Source of the DNA: Pigmentiphaga sp.
GTDB taxonomy: Bacteria; Pseudomonadota; Gammaproteobacteria; Burkholderiales; Burkholderiaceae_B
Assembly: GCA_023228945.1 (NCBI GenBank)
Contig: JALOAI010000010.1
Location: 62,001-126,000 of the forward strand
Length of the DNA: 64,000 nucleotides
Direction of reading: 5' to 3'
In this document: one piece after another, positions 52,316 through 60,586 of the stretch
Layout: each line of letters begins with the position of its first letter
How positions within the stretch are numbered: the stretch's first letter is position 1
Position numbers and translations under genes: made by a program
The notes under the pieces: model-generated
What the model was told of the DNA's origin: nothing
What the model saw: the letters and a program-made list of their open reading frames with translations, nothing else
Databases searched by the model: none

Positions 52316-52330
52316 ACTCAAATTTTGAGT
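52316..52330. promoter_or_regulatory. Perfect palindrome directly before aroQ
   Basis: ACTCAAA-T-TTTGAGT, with 7-bp arms, ends four bases before the aroQ start codon and occupies the place of its ribosome-binding site. It could be an operator or an RNA hairpin controlling translation; no partner copy was found in the window. Confidence 0.4.
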
Positions 52331-52334
52331 CTAC

Positions 52335-52787
52335 ATGGCCCAGAATATCCTGGTCGTGCACGGCCCCAACCTCAATTTGCTGGGCACGCGCGAACCTCAG
52401 ATCTATGGTTGGCATACGTTGGCCGATATCGATGCCGAACTCACGTCGGTAGCCCAGGCCGAAGGCGCGCTGCTGCGCAGCTTCCAGAGCAACCATGAGG
52501 GTGCGCTGGTCGATCGCATCCAGGAAACCCGGCTCGATGGCACCGAATTCGTCGTCATCAACCCCGGGGCGTACACGCATACCAGCGTTGCGCTACGTGA
52601 TGCGTTTGCCGCGGTGGCGGTGCCTTTCATCGAAGTGCATTTGTCCAACGTGCACCGGCGCGAGCCATTCCGGCGACACTCGTATTTGTCCGATCTGGCG
52701 GTGGGCGTGATCGCCGGCCTGGGAGTGCAGGGTTATGTGGCGGCCCTGCGATATGCCCTGCAATACGGGCCCCAAAGTCCCACATGA
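52335..52787 (+). CDS. aroQ: Type II 3-dehydroquinate dehydratase
   Basis: A 150-residue dodecameric-type enzyme that forms 3-dehydroshikimate. It carries HGPNLNLLGTREPQIYG with the catalytic tyrosine, NPGAYTHTSVALRDA and EVHLSNVHRREPFRRHS. It precedes accB by 72 bp, the linkage aroQ-accB-accC common in proteobacteria. A palindrome overlies its ribosome-binding region. Confidence 0.95.
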   Translation: MAQNILVVHGPNLNLLGTREPQIYGWHTLADIDAELTSVAQAEGALLRSFQSNHEGALVDRIQETRLDGTEFVVINPGAYTHTSVALRDAFAAVAVPFIEVHLSNVHRREPFRRHSYLSDLAVGVIAGLGVQGYVAALRYALQYGPQSPT

Positions 52788-52859
52788 GCCAAATGTAAAT
52801 GCTGGCCGGCGCCGGCGTGGCCGGCGCCGCCATTTCCCCCCGCGGATAGGAAAGACTCC

Positions 52860-53333
52860 ATGGACCTCCGAAAACTCAAAACCCTGATCGATCTCGTTGC
52901 CGAATCCGGCATCGCAGAGCTCGAAATCACCGAAGGCGAAGGCAAAGTCCGCATCGTCAAAACTCCGCCGGCTCCGGCCCCGGGCGCCATGCAGGCCGTC
53001 TGGGCCCAGGGCCCGGCAATCGCTCCGGCGGCCACCGCGGCGCCCGCGCCCGCTCCGGCCGCCGCTCCCGAGGCGCCGACCGCCGCCGCCGCGCCCTCCG
53101 GCCACGCCGTCAAAGCGCCCATGGTGGGCACCTTCTATCGCGCCTCCAGTCCGGGCGCCGCGCCGTTCGTGGATGTCGGGCAGTCGGTCAAGGAAGGCGA
53201 CACCCTGTGCATCATCGAGGCCATGAAGCTGCTCAACGAAATCGAGGCCGACAAATCCGGCGTGATCAAGGAGATCCTCGTCGAGAACGGCCAGCCCGTC
53301 GAGTACGGCCAGCCGTTGTTCGTGATCGGTTGA
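52860..53333 (+). CDS. accB: Biotin carboxyl carrier protein of acetyl-CoA carboxylase
   Basis: A 157-residue subunit carrying biotin for malonyl-CoA production. The C-terminal biotinyl domain has the modified lysine in IIEAMKLLNEIEADKSG, joined by an Ala/Pro-rich linker (about residues 45-80) to an N-terminal segment starting MDLRKLKTLIDL. A ribosome-binding site AGGAAAG lies in front. It is followed after 5 bp by accC; the two products form one enzyme with AccAD encoded elsewhere. Confidence 0.95.
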   Translation: MDLRKLKTLIDLVAESGIAELEITEGEGKVRIVKTPPAPAPGAMQAVWAQGPAIAPAATAAPAPAPAAAPEAPTAAAAPSGHAVKAPMVGTFYRASSPGAAPFVDVGQSVKEGDTLCIIEAMKLLNEIEADKSGVIKEILVENGQPVEYGQPLFVIG

Positions 53334-53338
53334 CGCCA

Positions 53339-54688
53339 ATGTTCGAAAAAGTCCTGATCGCCAATCGCGGCGAAATCGCGATGCGGATCCAGCGTGCCTG
53401 CCGCGAAATGGGCATCAAAACGGTGGTCGTGCATTCCGAGGCCGACCGCGACGCCAAATATGTGCGCCTGGCCGACGAATCCGTTTGCATCGGTCCCGCG
53501 CCAGCCCGCGACAGCTATCTCAACATGCCGGCCATCATCTCGGCGGCCGAAGTCACCGATGCCGAGGCGATCCACCCGGGCTATGGCTTCCTGGCCGAGA
53601 ACGCCGATTTTGCCGAGCGGGTGGAAAAAAGCGGCTTCGTGTTTATTGGCCCGCGGCCCGACACCATCCGCATCATGGGCGATAAAGTCAGCGCCAAGCA
53701 GGCCATGATCGCCGCCGGCATTCCCGTGGTGCCCGGCTCCGAAGGCGCGCTGCCCGAAGATTCCCAGGCCATCCAGGAAGTCGCCCGCAAGGTGGGTTAT
53801 CCCGTCATCATCAAGGCCGCCGGCGGTGGCGGTGGCCGGGGCATGCGGGTGGTGCATACCGAGGCGGCGCTGCTCAATGCCGTGGCCATGACCCGTACCG
53901 AGGCGGGCGCGGCGTTCAACAACCCCGAGGTCTACCTCGAGAAATACCTCGAGAACCCCCGTCACATCGAGATCCAGGTGCTGGCCGACGGCGGCCGCAA
54001 CGCGGTCTGGCTGGGCGAGCGCGATTGTTCCATGCAGCGCCGTCACCAGAAAGTGATCGAAGAAGCGCCGGCGCCGCATATCCCGCGGCGCCAGATCGAA
54101 CGCATCGGCGAGCGCTGCGTCGAGGCCTGCCGCAAGATCGGCTACCGGGGCGCGGGCACGTTCGAGTTCCTGTACGAAAACGGCGAGTTCTACTTCATCG
54201 AGATGAACACCCGGATCCAGGTCGAACACCCGGTGTCCGAGATGATCACCGGCATCGATCTCGTGCAGCACCAGATCCTCGTCGCCGCTGGCGAGAAGTT
54301 CACCCTGCGCCAGCGCGATATCCAGTTCCGCGGCCATGCGATCGAATGCCGGATCAATGCCGAGGATCCCTTCAAGTTCACGCCCAGCCCGGGCCGCATC
54401 CATAACTGGCATGTTCCGGGCGGGCTGGGGATTCGCGTCGACTCGCACGTCTACAACAGCTACTTCGTACCGCCCAACTACGACTCGATGATCGCCAAGA
54501 TCATCGCCTACGGCGATACCCGGGAACAGGCGCTGGCGCGCATGCGCGTCGCCCTCTCCGAGATGGTGGTGGAAGGCATCACCACCAATCTTCAGCTGCA
54601 CCGCGAATTGATGCAGGATTCGCGCTTCATCGAAGGTGGTACCAGCATTCACTACCTCGAAGAACGTCTGGCCCAGCGGCCCGAGTAA
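53339..54688 (+). CDS. accC: Biotin carboxylase subunit of acetyl-CoA carboxylase
   Basis: A 449-residue ATP-grasp enzyme that carboxylates biotin on AccB. It begins MFEKVLIANRGEIAMRI and shows GPRPDTIRIMGDKVSAK, the glycine-rich ATP loop KAAGGGGGRGMRVV, and EMNTRIQVEHPVSEMITG. It starts five bases after accB stops. It is essential for fatty-acid synthesis. Confidence 0.96.
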   Translation: MFEKVLIANRGEIAMRIQRACREMGIKTVVVHSEADRDAKYVRLADESVCIGPAPARDSYLNMPAIISAAEVTDAEAIHPGYGFLAENADFAERVEKSGFVFIGPRPDTIRIMGDKVSAKQAMIAAGIPVVPGSEGALPEDSQAIQEVARKVGYPVIIKAAGGGGGRGMRVVHTEAALLNAVAMTRTEAGAAFNNPEVYLEKYLENPRHIEIQVLADGGRNAVWLGERDCSMQRRHQKVIEEAPAPHIPRRQIERIGERCVEACRKIGYRGAGTFEFLYENGEFYFIEMNTRIQVEHPVSEMITGIDLVQHQILVAAGEKFTLRQRDIQFRGHAIECRINAEDPFKFTPSPGRIHNWHVPGGLGIRVDSHVYNSYFVPPNYDSMIAKIIAYGDTREQALARMRVALSEMVVEGITTNLQLHRELMQDSRFIEGGTSIHYLEERLAQRPE

Positions 54689-54703
54689 GGCCCGGGGAGC
54701 CGT

Positions 54704-55603
54704 ATGCGCGAACTTCTTTTCGATTGCGACCGCGAGCAGGCGGAGATCTGGTCCGACGCCCTGATCGAGGCGGGGGCGCTCTCGGTGTCGGTCAACGACG
54801 CCGACGACGGCACCGACGCCGAGCGCCCGTTGTACGGCGAACCCGGCCTGGAGCCCGACACCCTGGCGTGGCGGCACAATCGGCTGGTCGTGCTGCTGCC
54901 CGAAGACGCCGAGGCGGCCAAGCTGCTGGCGGCCGCCGGCGCCCTGGCGGGGCTGCCGGCACCCGCCGATTTCCAGGTGCGCGCGGTGCCCGATACCGAC
55001 TGGGTACGGCTGACGCAATCGCAGTTCGACCCCATCCCGGTGGGCGAGCGCTTGTGGATCGTCCCCAGTTGGCACGACGTGCCGGCGCAGGTGGCCGACG
55101 ATGCGGTGGTGATCCGCCTCGATCCCGGCCTGGCGTTTGGCACCGGCAGCCATCCTACCACCCATCTGTGCCTCGAATGGTTGGCACAAAACCTGGCAAC
55201 CGGCCGCGACGTGCTCGACTACGGCTGCGGTTCGGGCATCCTCGCCATCGCGGCCCGCAAGTTGGGCGCCGGCACGGTCGTCGGCGTCGACATCGATCCG
55301 CAGGCGGTGCAGTCCACGCTCGATAACGCCAAAGCCAATCAGGTCGAGCTCCAGGCCTGCCTGCCCGACGCACTGCCCGACGGCCGCTATCCGGTGGTGG
55401 TGGCCAATATCCTCTCCAACCCGCTCAAGGTGTTGGCGCCCATGCTCTGCGAGCGAGTGGCCCCAGGCGGCCATCTGGTGCTCTCGGGCGTGCTCGAGCG
55501 CCAGGCAGACGAGGTTGCCGAGGCCTACGCGCCCTGGCTGGCCATGTCGGTCTGGCAGGCCCGCGACGGTTGGGTGTGCCTGCACGGCCAGAAGCCGGAA
55601 TAG
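54704..55603 (+). CDS. prmA: Ribosomal protein L11 methyltransferase
   Basis: A 299-residue S-adenosylmethionine-dependent enzyme that trimethylates ribosomal protein L11. Its N-terminal substrate-recognition domain (about residues 1-60) is followed by the methyltransferase domain with FGTGSHPTTHLCLEWL, motif I VLDYGCGSGILAIAA and VVVANILSNPL. It lies 15 bp after accC and 2 bp before the DUF3426 gene, suggesting one transcript from accB onward. Confidence 0.94.
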   Translation: MRELLFDCDREQAEIWSDALIEAGALSVSVNDADDGTDAERPLYGEPGLEPDTLAWRHNRLVVLLPEDAEAAKLLAAAGALAGLPAPADFQVRAVPDTDWVRLTQSQFDPIPVGERLWIVPSWHDVPAQVADDAVVIRLDPGLAFGTGSHPTTHLCLEWLAQNLATGRDVLDYGCGSGILAIAARKLGAGTVVGVDIDPQAVQSTLDNAKANQVELQACLPDALPDGRYPVVVANILSNPLKVLAPMLCERVAPGGHLVLSGVLERQADEVAEAYAPWLAMSVWQARDGWVCLHGQKPE

Positions 55604-55605
55604 CC

Positions 55606-56712
55606 ATGATCGCCCGGTGCCCGCATTGTGATACCGCGTTCCGGATCGTTGCCGATCAGTTGCGGGTACGCGATGGCCGGGTACGCTGCGGCGTGTGCCA
55701 TCAGGTATTCGACGGCCGGGCCGCGCTCGAGCTCGCCACGCGGGAGGCCGCCGCGGCCGTGCCACCCTGGGACGCCCCAGTGGCTGCGCCAACGCGCACG
55801 GAGGCCGCCGCCCCGGAAAACGCCACGGCATCCTTCGATGTCTCTGAACCGACGATAACCATCGGCCGCGCCGAGCCCCGCTTTGGCGACGCGGCAGCCG
55901 GCGCGCCGGGATTCGTCGCCACGCGCGGCGCCGCGCCTGGCAGCGGGCCGACGCCGCGACGCGCCGAACCCGTGCTTCGGCCGGCCGCCGGCCGTGTCGA
56001 TACGGCTGAGCAGCGGCCGCCGGGGGTGCCGCGCTTGTCGGGGCTCTCCGGCCGCTCCGAGCCGGTCTCGCCACGACCCGCGCCACGGCCCGCGCCATTG
56101 CACCGCCGGGCGGACAACGCCGCCGAGACTCCGCTTTCGCCCGAGGCGCCTTCGCCGCGTCAGTTCGTGGCCTCCCGCCCCGACGCCCCGTTGCCGCCGG
56201 TGCTAGCCGCCAATGGCCAGAATGGCGTCATGCGTTTGCTGTGGAGTCTGGGTTTCTGGATCGCGCTGCTGGCCCTGCTGGCCCAAGCCATCTGGTGGTG
56301 GCGCAATCCTCTGGCCACCTATTTTCCGCCGTTGCGCACGCCCCTCGAAGCCGTCTGCCAAGCGCTGGGTTGCGAAGTGGGCTATCTGCGCGCGCCGCAC
56401 AGACTGGCGATCGTGTCGTCGTCGGTGCAGCCCGACGTGCTCGGCGCCACCGACGACGTCCAGCACCTGCGGTTGCAAGCGGTGCTGCGCAATCGGGCCG
56501 AGCACGCCCAGCCCTGGCCCACGCTGGAAATCATCCTCACCGATCACGGCGACGCCATGGTGGCGCGCCGCGCGGTGCCTCCCGCGGAGTACCTGCCGCC
56601 CGCGCTGCAGCGCCAGCCTTTTGGCGCCGGCGCCCAACAAGACGTGCAGTTGGCGCTGGCGGCTCGTGGTACCCCGGTTTCGGGCTATCGCCTCAACCTG
56701 TTTTTTCCCTAG
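55606..56712 (+). CDS. Zinc-ribbon DUF3426 membrane protein
   Basis: A 368-residue protein with an N-terminal MJ0042-type zinc finger (CPHC and CGVC, residues 5-32), a long Ala/Pro/Arg-rich disordered stretch (about 40-205), a single membrane helix (LLWSLGFWIALLALLAQAIWW, in part, about 215-235) and a C-terminal DUF3426 domain outside the membrane. This architecture occurs widely next to prmA in betaproteobacteria; its function is unknown. The ATG follows the prmA stop by two bases. It is distinct from shadow frames and well conserved at the two ends. Confidence 0.88.
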   Translation: MIARCPHCDTAFRIVADQLRVRDGRVRCGVCHQVFDGRAALELATREAAAAVPPWDAPVAAPTRTEAAAPENATASFDVSEPTITIGRAEPRFGDAAAGAPGFVATRGAAPGSGPTPRRAEPVLRPAAGRVDTAEQRPPGVPRLSGLSGRSEPVSPRPAPRPAPLHRRADNAAETPLSPEAPSPRQFVASRPDAPLPPVLAANGQNGVMRLLWSLGFWIALLALLAQAIWWWRNPLATYFPPLRTPLEAVCQALGCEVGYLRAPHRLAIVSSSVQPDVLGATDDVQHLRLQAVLRNRAEHAQPWPTLEIILTDHGDAMVARRAVPPAEYLPPALQRQPFGAGAQQDVQLALAARGTPVSGYRLNLFFP

Positions 56713-56724
56713 GATGCCGTACTC

Positions 56725-57663
56725 ATGAGCGCTCCCGTCATCATTTGTGGTTCCATGGCTTTCGACACCATCATGGTGTTCGAGGGGCATTTCAAGGACC
56801 ATATCCTGGCCGACCAGGTGCATGCGCTGAGCGTATCGTTTCTGGTGCCGGGCATGCGCAAAGAGTACGGCGGCTGCTCCGGCAACATCGCCTACAACCT
56901 GCGCCTGCTGGGCGGCCAGCCGGTGCCGGTGGCAACCGTGGGCGAGGACGCCGACGACTATCTGCAACGCCTCCAGGCGCTGGGCGTCGATACCCGCTGG
57001 ATACGGGTCGCGGCCGGCACCTACACCGCTCAGTGCTTCATCACCAACGATCTCTCCGACAACCAGATCACCGCCTTCCATCCCGGCGCCATGTCGCTGT
57101 CGGCGCTCAACGACCTGCGCGACGCGCCGGGCGTGTGGGGCATCGTGGCGCCCGACGCCAAAGATGCGATGTTCACCCATGCCGAGGCCTTAAGTGCGCG
57201 GGGCACACCGTTCATCTTCGATCTTGGCCAGGCCATGCCGCTGTTCGACGGCGACGATCTGCACCGGATGCTGGACCTGGCCCAGGTGCTGACCGTCAAC
57301 GATTACGAAGCCAAGATCGTCGAGCAGCGCACGGGCCGGAACATGGACGAGATCGCGCGCGCAATGCAGGCGGTGATCATTACCCGCGGCGCCGAAGGTT
57401 CAACGTTGCTGACCGAAGGCGAGACCATCGATATCGCGCCGGTGCGGGCCAATCAGGTAATCGACCCCACCGGCTGCGGCGATGCCTATCGCGCCGGCTT
57501 GCTGTACGGTATTACCGAAGGCTGGAGCTGGGCCGATAGCTGCCGGCTGGCCAGCGTGATGGGAGCAATCAAGGTCGAGCACCGGGGACCGCAAAACCAC
57601 GAGCCCGGCCGCGAAGAGATCGCGGCGAGGTTGCGGGCCAGTTACGGTATTTCGCTGTCGTGA
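56725..57663 (+). CDS. PfkB-family carbohydrate/adenosine kinase
   Basis: A 312-residue sugar or nucleoside kinase. It has the Gly-rich substrate region YGGCSGNIAYNLRLLGG, and near the C-terminus the anion hole and catalytic aspartate in DPTGCGDAYRAGLLYG. It resembles the adenosine-kinase-like PfkB branch found in Alcaligenaceae; ribose, adenosine or another compound could be its substrate. It follows the DUF3426 gene by 12 bp. A perfect palindrome lies just downstream. Confidence 0.88.
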   Translation: MSAPVIICGSMAFDTIMVFEGHFKDHILADQVHALSVSFLVPGMRKEYGGCSGNIAYNLRLLGGQPVPVATVGEDADDYLQRLQALGVDTRWIRVAAGTYTAQCFITNDLSDNQITAFHPGAMSLSALNDLRDAPGVWGIVAPDAKDAMFTHAEALSARGTPFIFDLGQAMPLFDGDDLHRMLDLAQVLTVNDYEAKIVEQRTGRNMDEIARAMQAVIITRGAEGSTLLTEGETIDIAPVRANQVIDPTGCGDAYRAGLLYGITEGWSWADSCRLASVMGAIKVEHRGPQNHEPGREEIAARLRASYGISLS

Positions 57664-57673
57664 TCCCATGAAC

Positions 57674-57697
57674 CGACTCCGGCCGTGGCCGGAGTCG
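57674..57697. terminator. Palindromic hairpin between convergent PfkB and yggT genes
   Basis: CGACTCCGGCC (57674-57684) pairs with GGCCGGAGTCG (57687-57697) in an 11-bp perfect stem. It lies in the 57-bp gap after the kinase and before the yggT stop and probably ends transcription from both sides, although no T-run follows. Confidence 0.5.
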
Positions 57698-57720
57698 CTG
57701 AATGGCGTTAGGGTCGAGGA

Positions 57721-58278
57721 TCAGACTCCAAACCACTGCAGGCTGAGGCCCGCCACCAGCATCAGGCAAACCTGCGCCCCGATCAGCAAGACCAGCGGCG
57801 AGAGATCCAGGCCGCCAAGCGATGGCAGCACGCGCCGGATCGGATTGAGCAGGGGCGCCGTAAGCGCCTGCAGCAGGCCCATGAGCGGCGCCTGGGGCGC
57901 CACCCACGAGAGAACGACCTGGATGAGAGTGAGCCACACCACCAGGTTGAGCGCCCAGCGCAACACCATCAGGGCGGCGATGCCGATGCCCGCCGGCAGC
58001 AGCGCCAGCAGGGCCGCTTGCTGCAGTAAACCCAGTAAAAGAATGTAGGCCAGGGCGGTCAGCCAGGCTGCCACGAGGCTGGCGAGATCCAGCCCACCGT
58101 AACCTGGAATCACGCGCCGCAACGGATGCACCAGCCAATTGGTGGCTTGCGCGATGCCTTGCGCCAAGGGGTGGTAGGGATGAACGCGAGCCGCCTGCAT
58201 CCAAACGCGCAGGATGAGGGCGGCGCCGAATAAAGTGAAAAGGATTTCAATCAGAAATGTCAGGATATTGCCGAACAT
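57721..58278 (-). CDS. YggT-family integral membrane protein
   Basis: A 185-residue inner-membrane protein with two YggT repeats, each with a pair of membrane helices and the segment LVHPLRRVIPGYGGLDLA or LLNPIRRVLPSLGGLDLS. YggT proteins are linked to osmotic or cell-division functions in other bacteria, but no biochemical role is established. It is separated from the histone-like gene by about 250 bp that contain that gene's terminator. Confidence 0.9.
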   Translation of the reverse strand: MFGNILTFLIEILFTLFGAALILRVWMQAARVHPYHPLAQGIAQATNWLVHPLRRVIPGYGGLDLASLVAAWLTALAYILLLGLLQQAALLALLPAGIGIAALMVLRWALNLVVWLTLIQVVLSWVAPQAPLMGLLQALTAPLLNPIRRVLPSLGGLDLSPLVLLIGAQVCLMLVAGLSLQWFGV

Positions 58279-58469
58279 AAAGATATCGCAGGAGGCTGCG
58301 TTTTTGATTGATGTCGAGGCCGTGCTTTGACTTCAGCGGGGCTCTGTTGCGACCGCGGGCCCAAGCGCCTGCCCCGCGCTGCATGATAGGGGCTGGCGGG
58401 CCATCTCGAAGTGGCGCCAAAGCGCTTCAAGCCCGAAGCCGGGCCGTGCAGGTAGCCGTTCGCGAACAC

Positions 58470-58503
58470 AAAAAGCCCGCCGGCAGAATCTGCCTGAGCG
58501 GGC
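58470..58503 (-). terminator. Terminator of the H1-like gene
   Basis: Read on the minus strand, GCCCGC and GGCAG pair with CTGCC and GCGGGC around an ATT loop, followed by TTTTT. This is a classical intrinsic terminator 27 bp after the stop of the histone-like gene. Confidence 0.75.
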
Positions 58504-58529
58504 GTTGGGGTCCTGGTGAGCGGCGAAGC

Positions 58530-59057
58530 TTAGGGCCGGTTGCCAGTGGGGAAGGGCCAGGCCGAGATCGGATTGGGTGCCGTCTTGGCGGGAGCGGCCT
58601 TTTTGGCGGCGGCCTTTTTGGCTGGACTCTTGGCGGCGGCCTTCTTGGCGGGCGCTGCGGCCTTTTTGGCAGGTACCGCGACCTTCTTGGCTACCGCGGT
58701 TTTAGCGGCGGCCTTGGTGGCGGGCACAGCGGCTTTTTTGGCGGGTGCCGCGGCTTTCTTGGCGACTGCTTTTTTGGCCGGAGCGGCGGCCTTTTTAGCG
58801 GGAGCCTTTTTGGCTACGGCTTTCTTGGCGGGAGCGGCGGCCTTTTTGGCGGGCGCCGCCGCCTTTTTGGCAGCGGCTTTTTTGGCAGGCGCCGCAGCCT
58901 TCTTGGCCGCTACGGTTTTGCTGGCAACAGCCTTTTTGGCGGGCGTTTTGGCAGCCTTGGCCGGGGCCGCGCCAGCCTCTTTGGCGGTCACGGCCGTTTC
59001 GGCGGCGGCCTTTTTAGCGGGTGCCTTTTTGGCGGAAGCTTTTTTGGCAGTTGCCAT
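58530..59057 (-). CDS. Histone H1-like nucleoid protein
   Basis: A 175-residue protein built almost wholly of Lys, Ala and Pro in imperfect KKAAAPAKKA-type repeats, with a short C-terminal tail (ISAWPFPTG). It matches the H1-like proteins of Bordetella (BpH1 type), which bind and compact DNA through their basic tails. The repeated DNA makes the gene prone to length variation by slippage. A strong ribosome-binding site (AGGAGTC) precedes the ATG; an intrinsic terminator follows. Confidence 0.9.
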   Translation of the reverse strand: MATAKKASAKKAPAKKAAAETAVTAKEAGAAPAKAAKTPAKKAVASKTVAAKKAAAPAKKAAAKKAAAPAKKAAAPAKKAVAKKAPAKKAAAPAKKAVAKKAAAPAKKAAVPATKAAAKTAVAKKVAVPAKKAAAPAKKAAAKSPAKKAAAKKAAPAKTAPNPISAWPFPTGNRP

Positions 59058-59283
59058 GGTTCTTGACTCCTGAGATATCCGGGTCGTACATCCGGCAAGG
59101 CCGGAATGGTGCCCACCGGGACGCGAAGCGTGCGATTCGGGCGTAAGGTATCACGCCAACGAGCGATATGCCACGAAAAATCGTGTCAGATCGTCGTTGG
59201 AACATTATTGTGCCGCAGGGCCGTGCATCTTAACAACGGCAAGGGCCGTGAAGTGTCGTTTCGACGCCATCGCGAGCCCGGTA

Positions 59284-60438
59284 TCAATCCCAGCTGAGCG
59301 CGCCGCCGGTTTGGTACTCGATCACTCGGGTCTCGAAGAAGTTGCGTTCCTTCTTGATGTCGATCATCTCGGCCATCCAGGGGAAGGGGTTTTCTTCTTG
59401 GGCAAACAAGGGCTCGATGCCGATCTGCTGGCAGCGCCGATTGGCGATGAAGCGCAGGTAGCTCTTGAACATGGGCGCATTCAGGCCCAGCACGCCGCGC
59501 GGCATGGTGTCTTCGGCGTAGGCGTATTCAAGTTCGACGGCCTGGCGGAACAGGTCGCGGATCTCTTCGCGGAACTCGGGGGTCCAGAGGTGCGGGTTCT
59601 CGAGCTTGATGGTGTTGATCAGGTCGATGCCGAAGTTGCAGTGCATGGACTCATCGCGCAGGATGTACATGTACTGTTCGGCGGCGCCCGTCATTTTGTT
59701 CTGACGGCCCAGCGCGAGGATCTGCGTGAAGCCAACGTAGAAGAACAGGCCTTCCATCAGGCAGGCAAAGACGATCAGCGACTTCAGCAGCTTCTGGTCG
59801 GCCTCGGGAGTGCCGGTTTTAAAGTGCGGGTCGGCGATCATGTCGATGAACGGAATGAGGAACTCGTCTTTCGCGCGGATCGACGGCACTTCGTTGTAGG
59901 CGTTGAAGATCTCGGCTTCATCGAGATCCAGGCTTTCGACGATGTACTGATAGGCGTGGGTGTGGATCGCTTCTTCGAAGGCCTGGCGCAGCAGGAACTG
60001 GCGGCATTCGGGCGCCGTGATGTGGCGATAGGTGCCCAGCACGATGTTGTTGGCGGCCAGCGAGTCGGCGGTGACGAAGAAGCCCAGGTTGCGCTTGACG
60101 ATGCGGCGCTCGTCTTCGGTGAGGCCGGTGGGGTTCTTCCAGAGCGCGATGTCGCGCGACATGTTGATCTCTTGCGGCATCCAATGGTTGGCGCAAGTGG
60201 CGAGGTATTTTTCCCAAGCCCATTTGTACTTGAAGGGCACCAGCTGGTTGACGTCGGTCTGGCCGTTGATGATGCGCTTGTCGGCCAGCCGCACGCGCTG
60301 GGTGGTGTCGGTGGCGGGGGCGGCGCCGCCGGGCTGGGCCACGTCGCCATCGAAGGCGGTGCTGGCGGGGCGGGTGCCCGCGGCCGCGCCGGGCCTGGGC
60401 GTGGTGGGTTGAAGGTCGTCGTCGTTCCAGTTCAGCAT
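59284..60438 (-). CDS. nrdB: Ribonucleotide reductase class Ia, beta subunit
   Basis: A 384-residue subunit carrying the di-iron tyrosyl radical centre. Iron ligands are in EEAIHTHAYQYI and RDESMHCNFG; the C-terminus TGGALSWD is the tail that binds the alpha subunit. I chose the ATG at 60438 (MLNWNDDD), preceded by AAGGACA; the frame extends upstream over the intergenic region without a start signal. It lies 148 bp downstream of nrdA in the same direction and is probably transcribed with it under NrdR control. About 45 residues before the conserved core are low-complexity. Confidence 0.95.
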   Translation of the reverse strand: MLNWNDDDLQPTTPRPGAAAGTRPASTAFDGDVAQPGGAAPATDTTQRVRLADKRIINGQTDVNQLVPFKYKWAWEKYLATCANHWMPQEINMSRDIALWKNPTGLTEDERRIVKRNLGFFVTADSLAANNIVLGTYRHITAPECRQFLLRQAFEEAIHTHAYQYIVESLDLDEAEIFNAYNEVPSIRAKDEFLIPFIDMIADPHFKTGTPEADQKLLKSLIVFACLMEGLFFYVGFTQILALGRQNKMTGAAEQYMYILRDESMHCNFGIDLINTIKLENPHLWTPEFREEIRDLFRQAVELEYAYAEDTMPRGVLGLNAPMFKSYLRFIANRRCQQIGIEPLFAQEENPFPWMAEMIDIKKERNFFETRVIEYQTGGALSWD

Positions 60439-60586
60439 GGGAGTGTCCTTGTGAGTCGCGGTTCCTGGCGGCGGAAACCGCCGCGCCGCCAGGAGGGCGC
60501 CTTGAGCGCCAGCGTGTGGAGTGCCCGGGCCGGGCGCCGCCGGGAGGCGGCGGCGCTGCCTGCGTTGGGCCCGGGGGCGATCGGAG

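Noticed and set aside
58560..59050. Short direct repeats suggesting a CRISPR array
   Set aside because: The repeats are codon-level Lys/Ala/Pro repeats of the H1-like gene, with no regular spacers.
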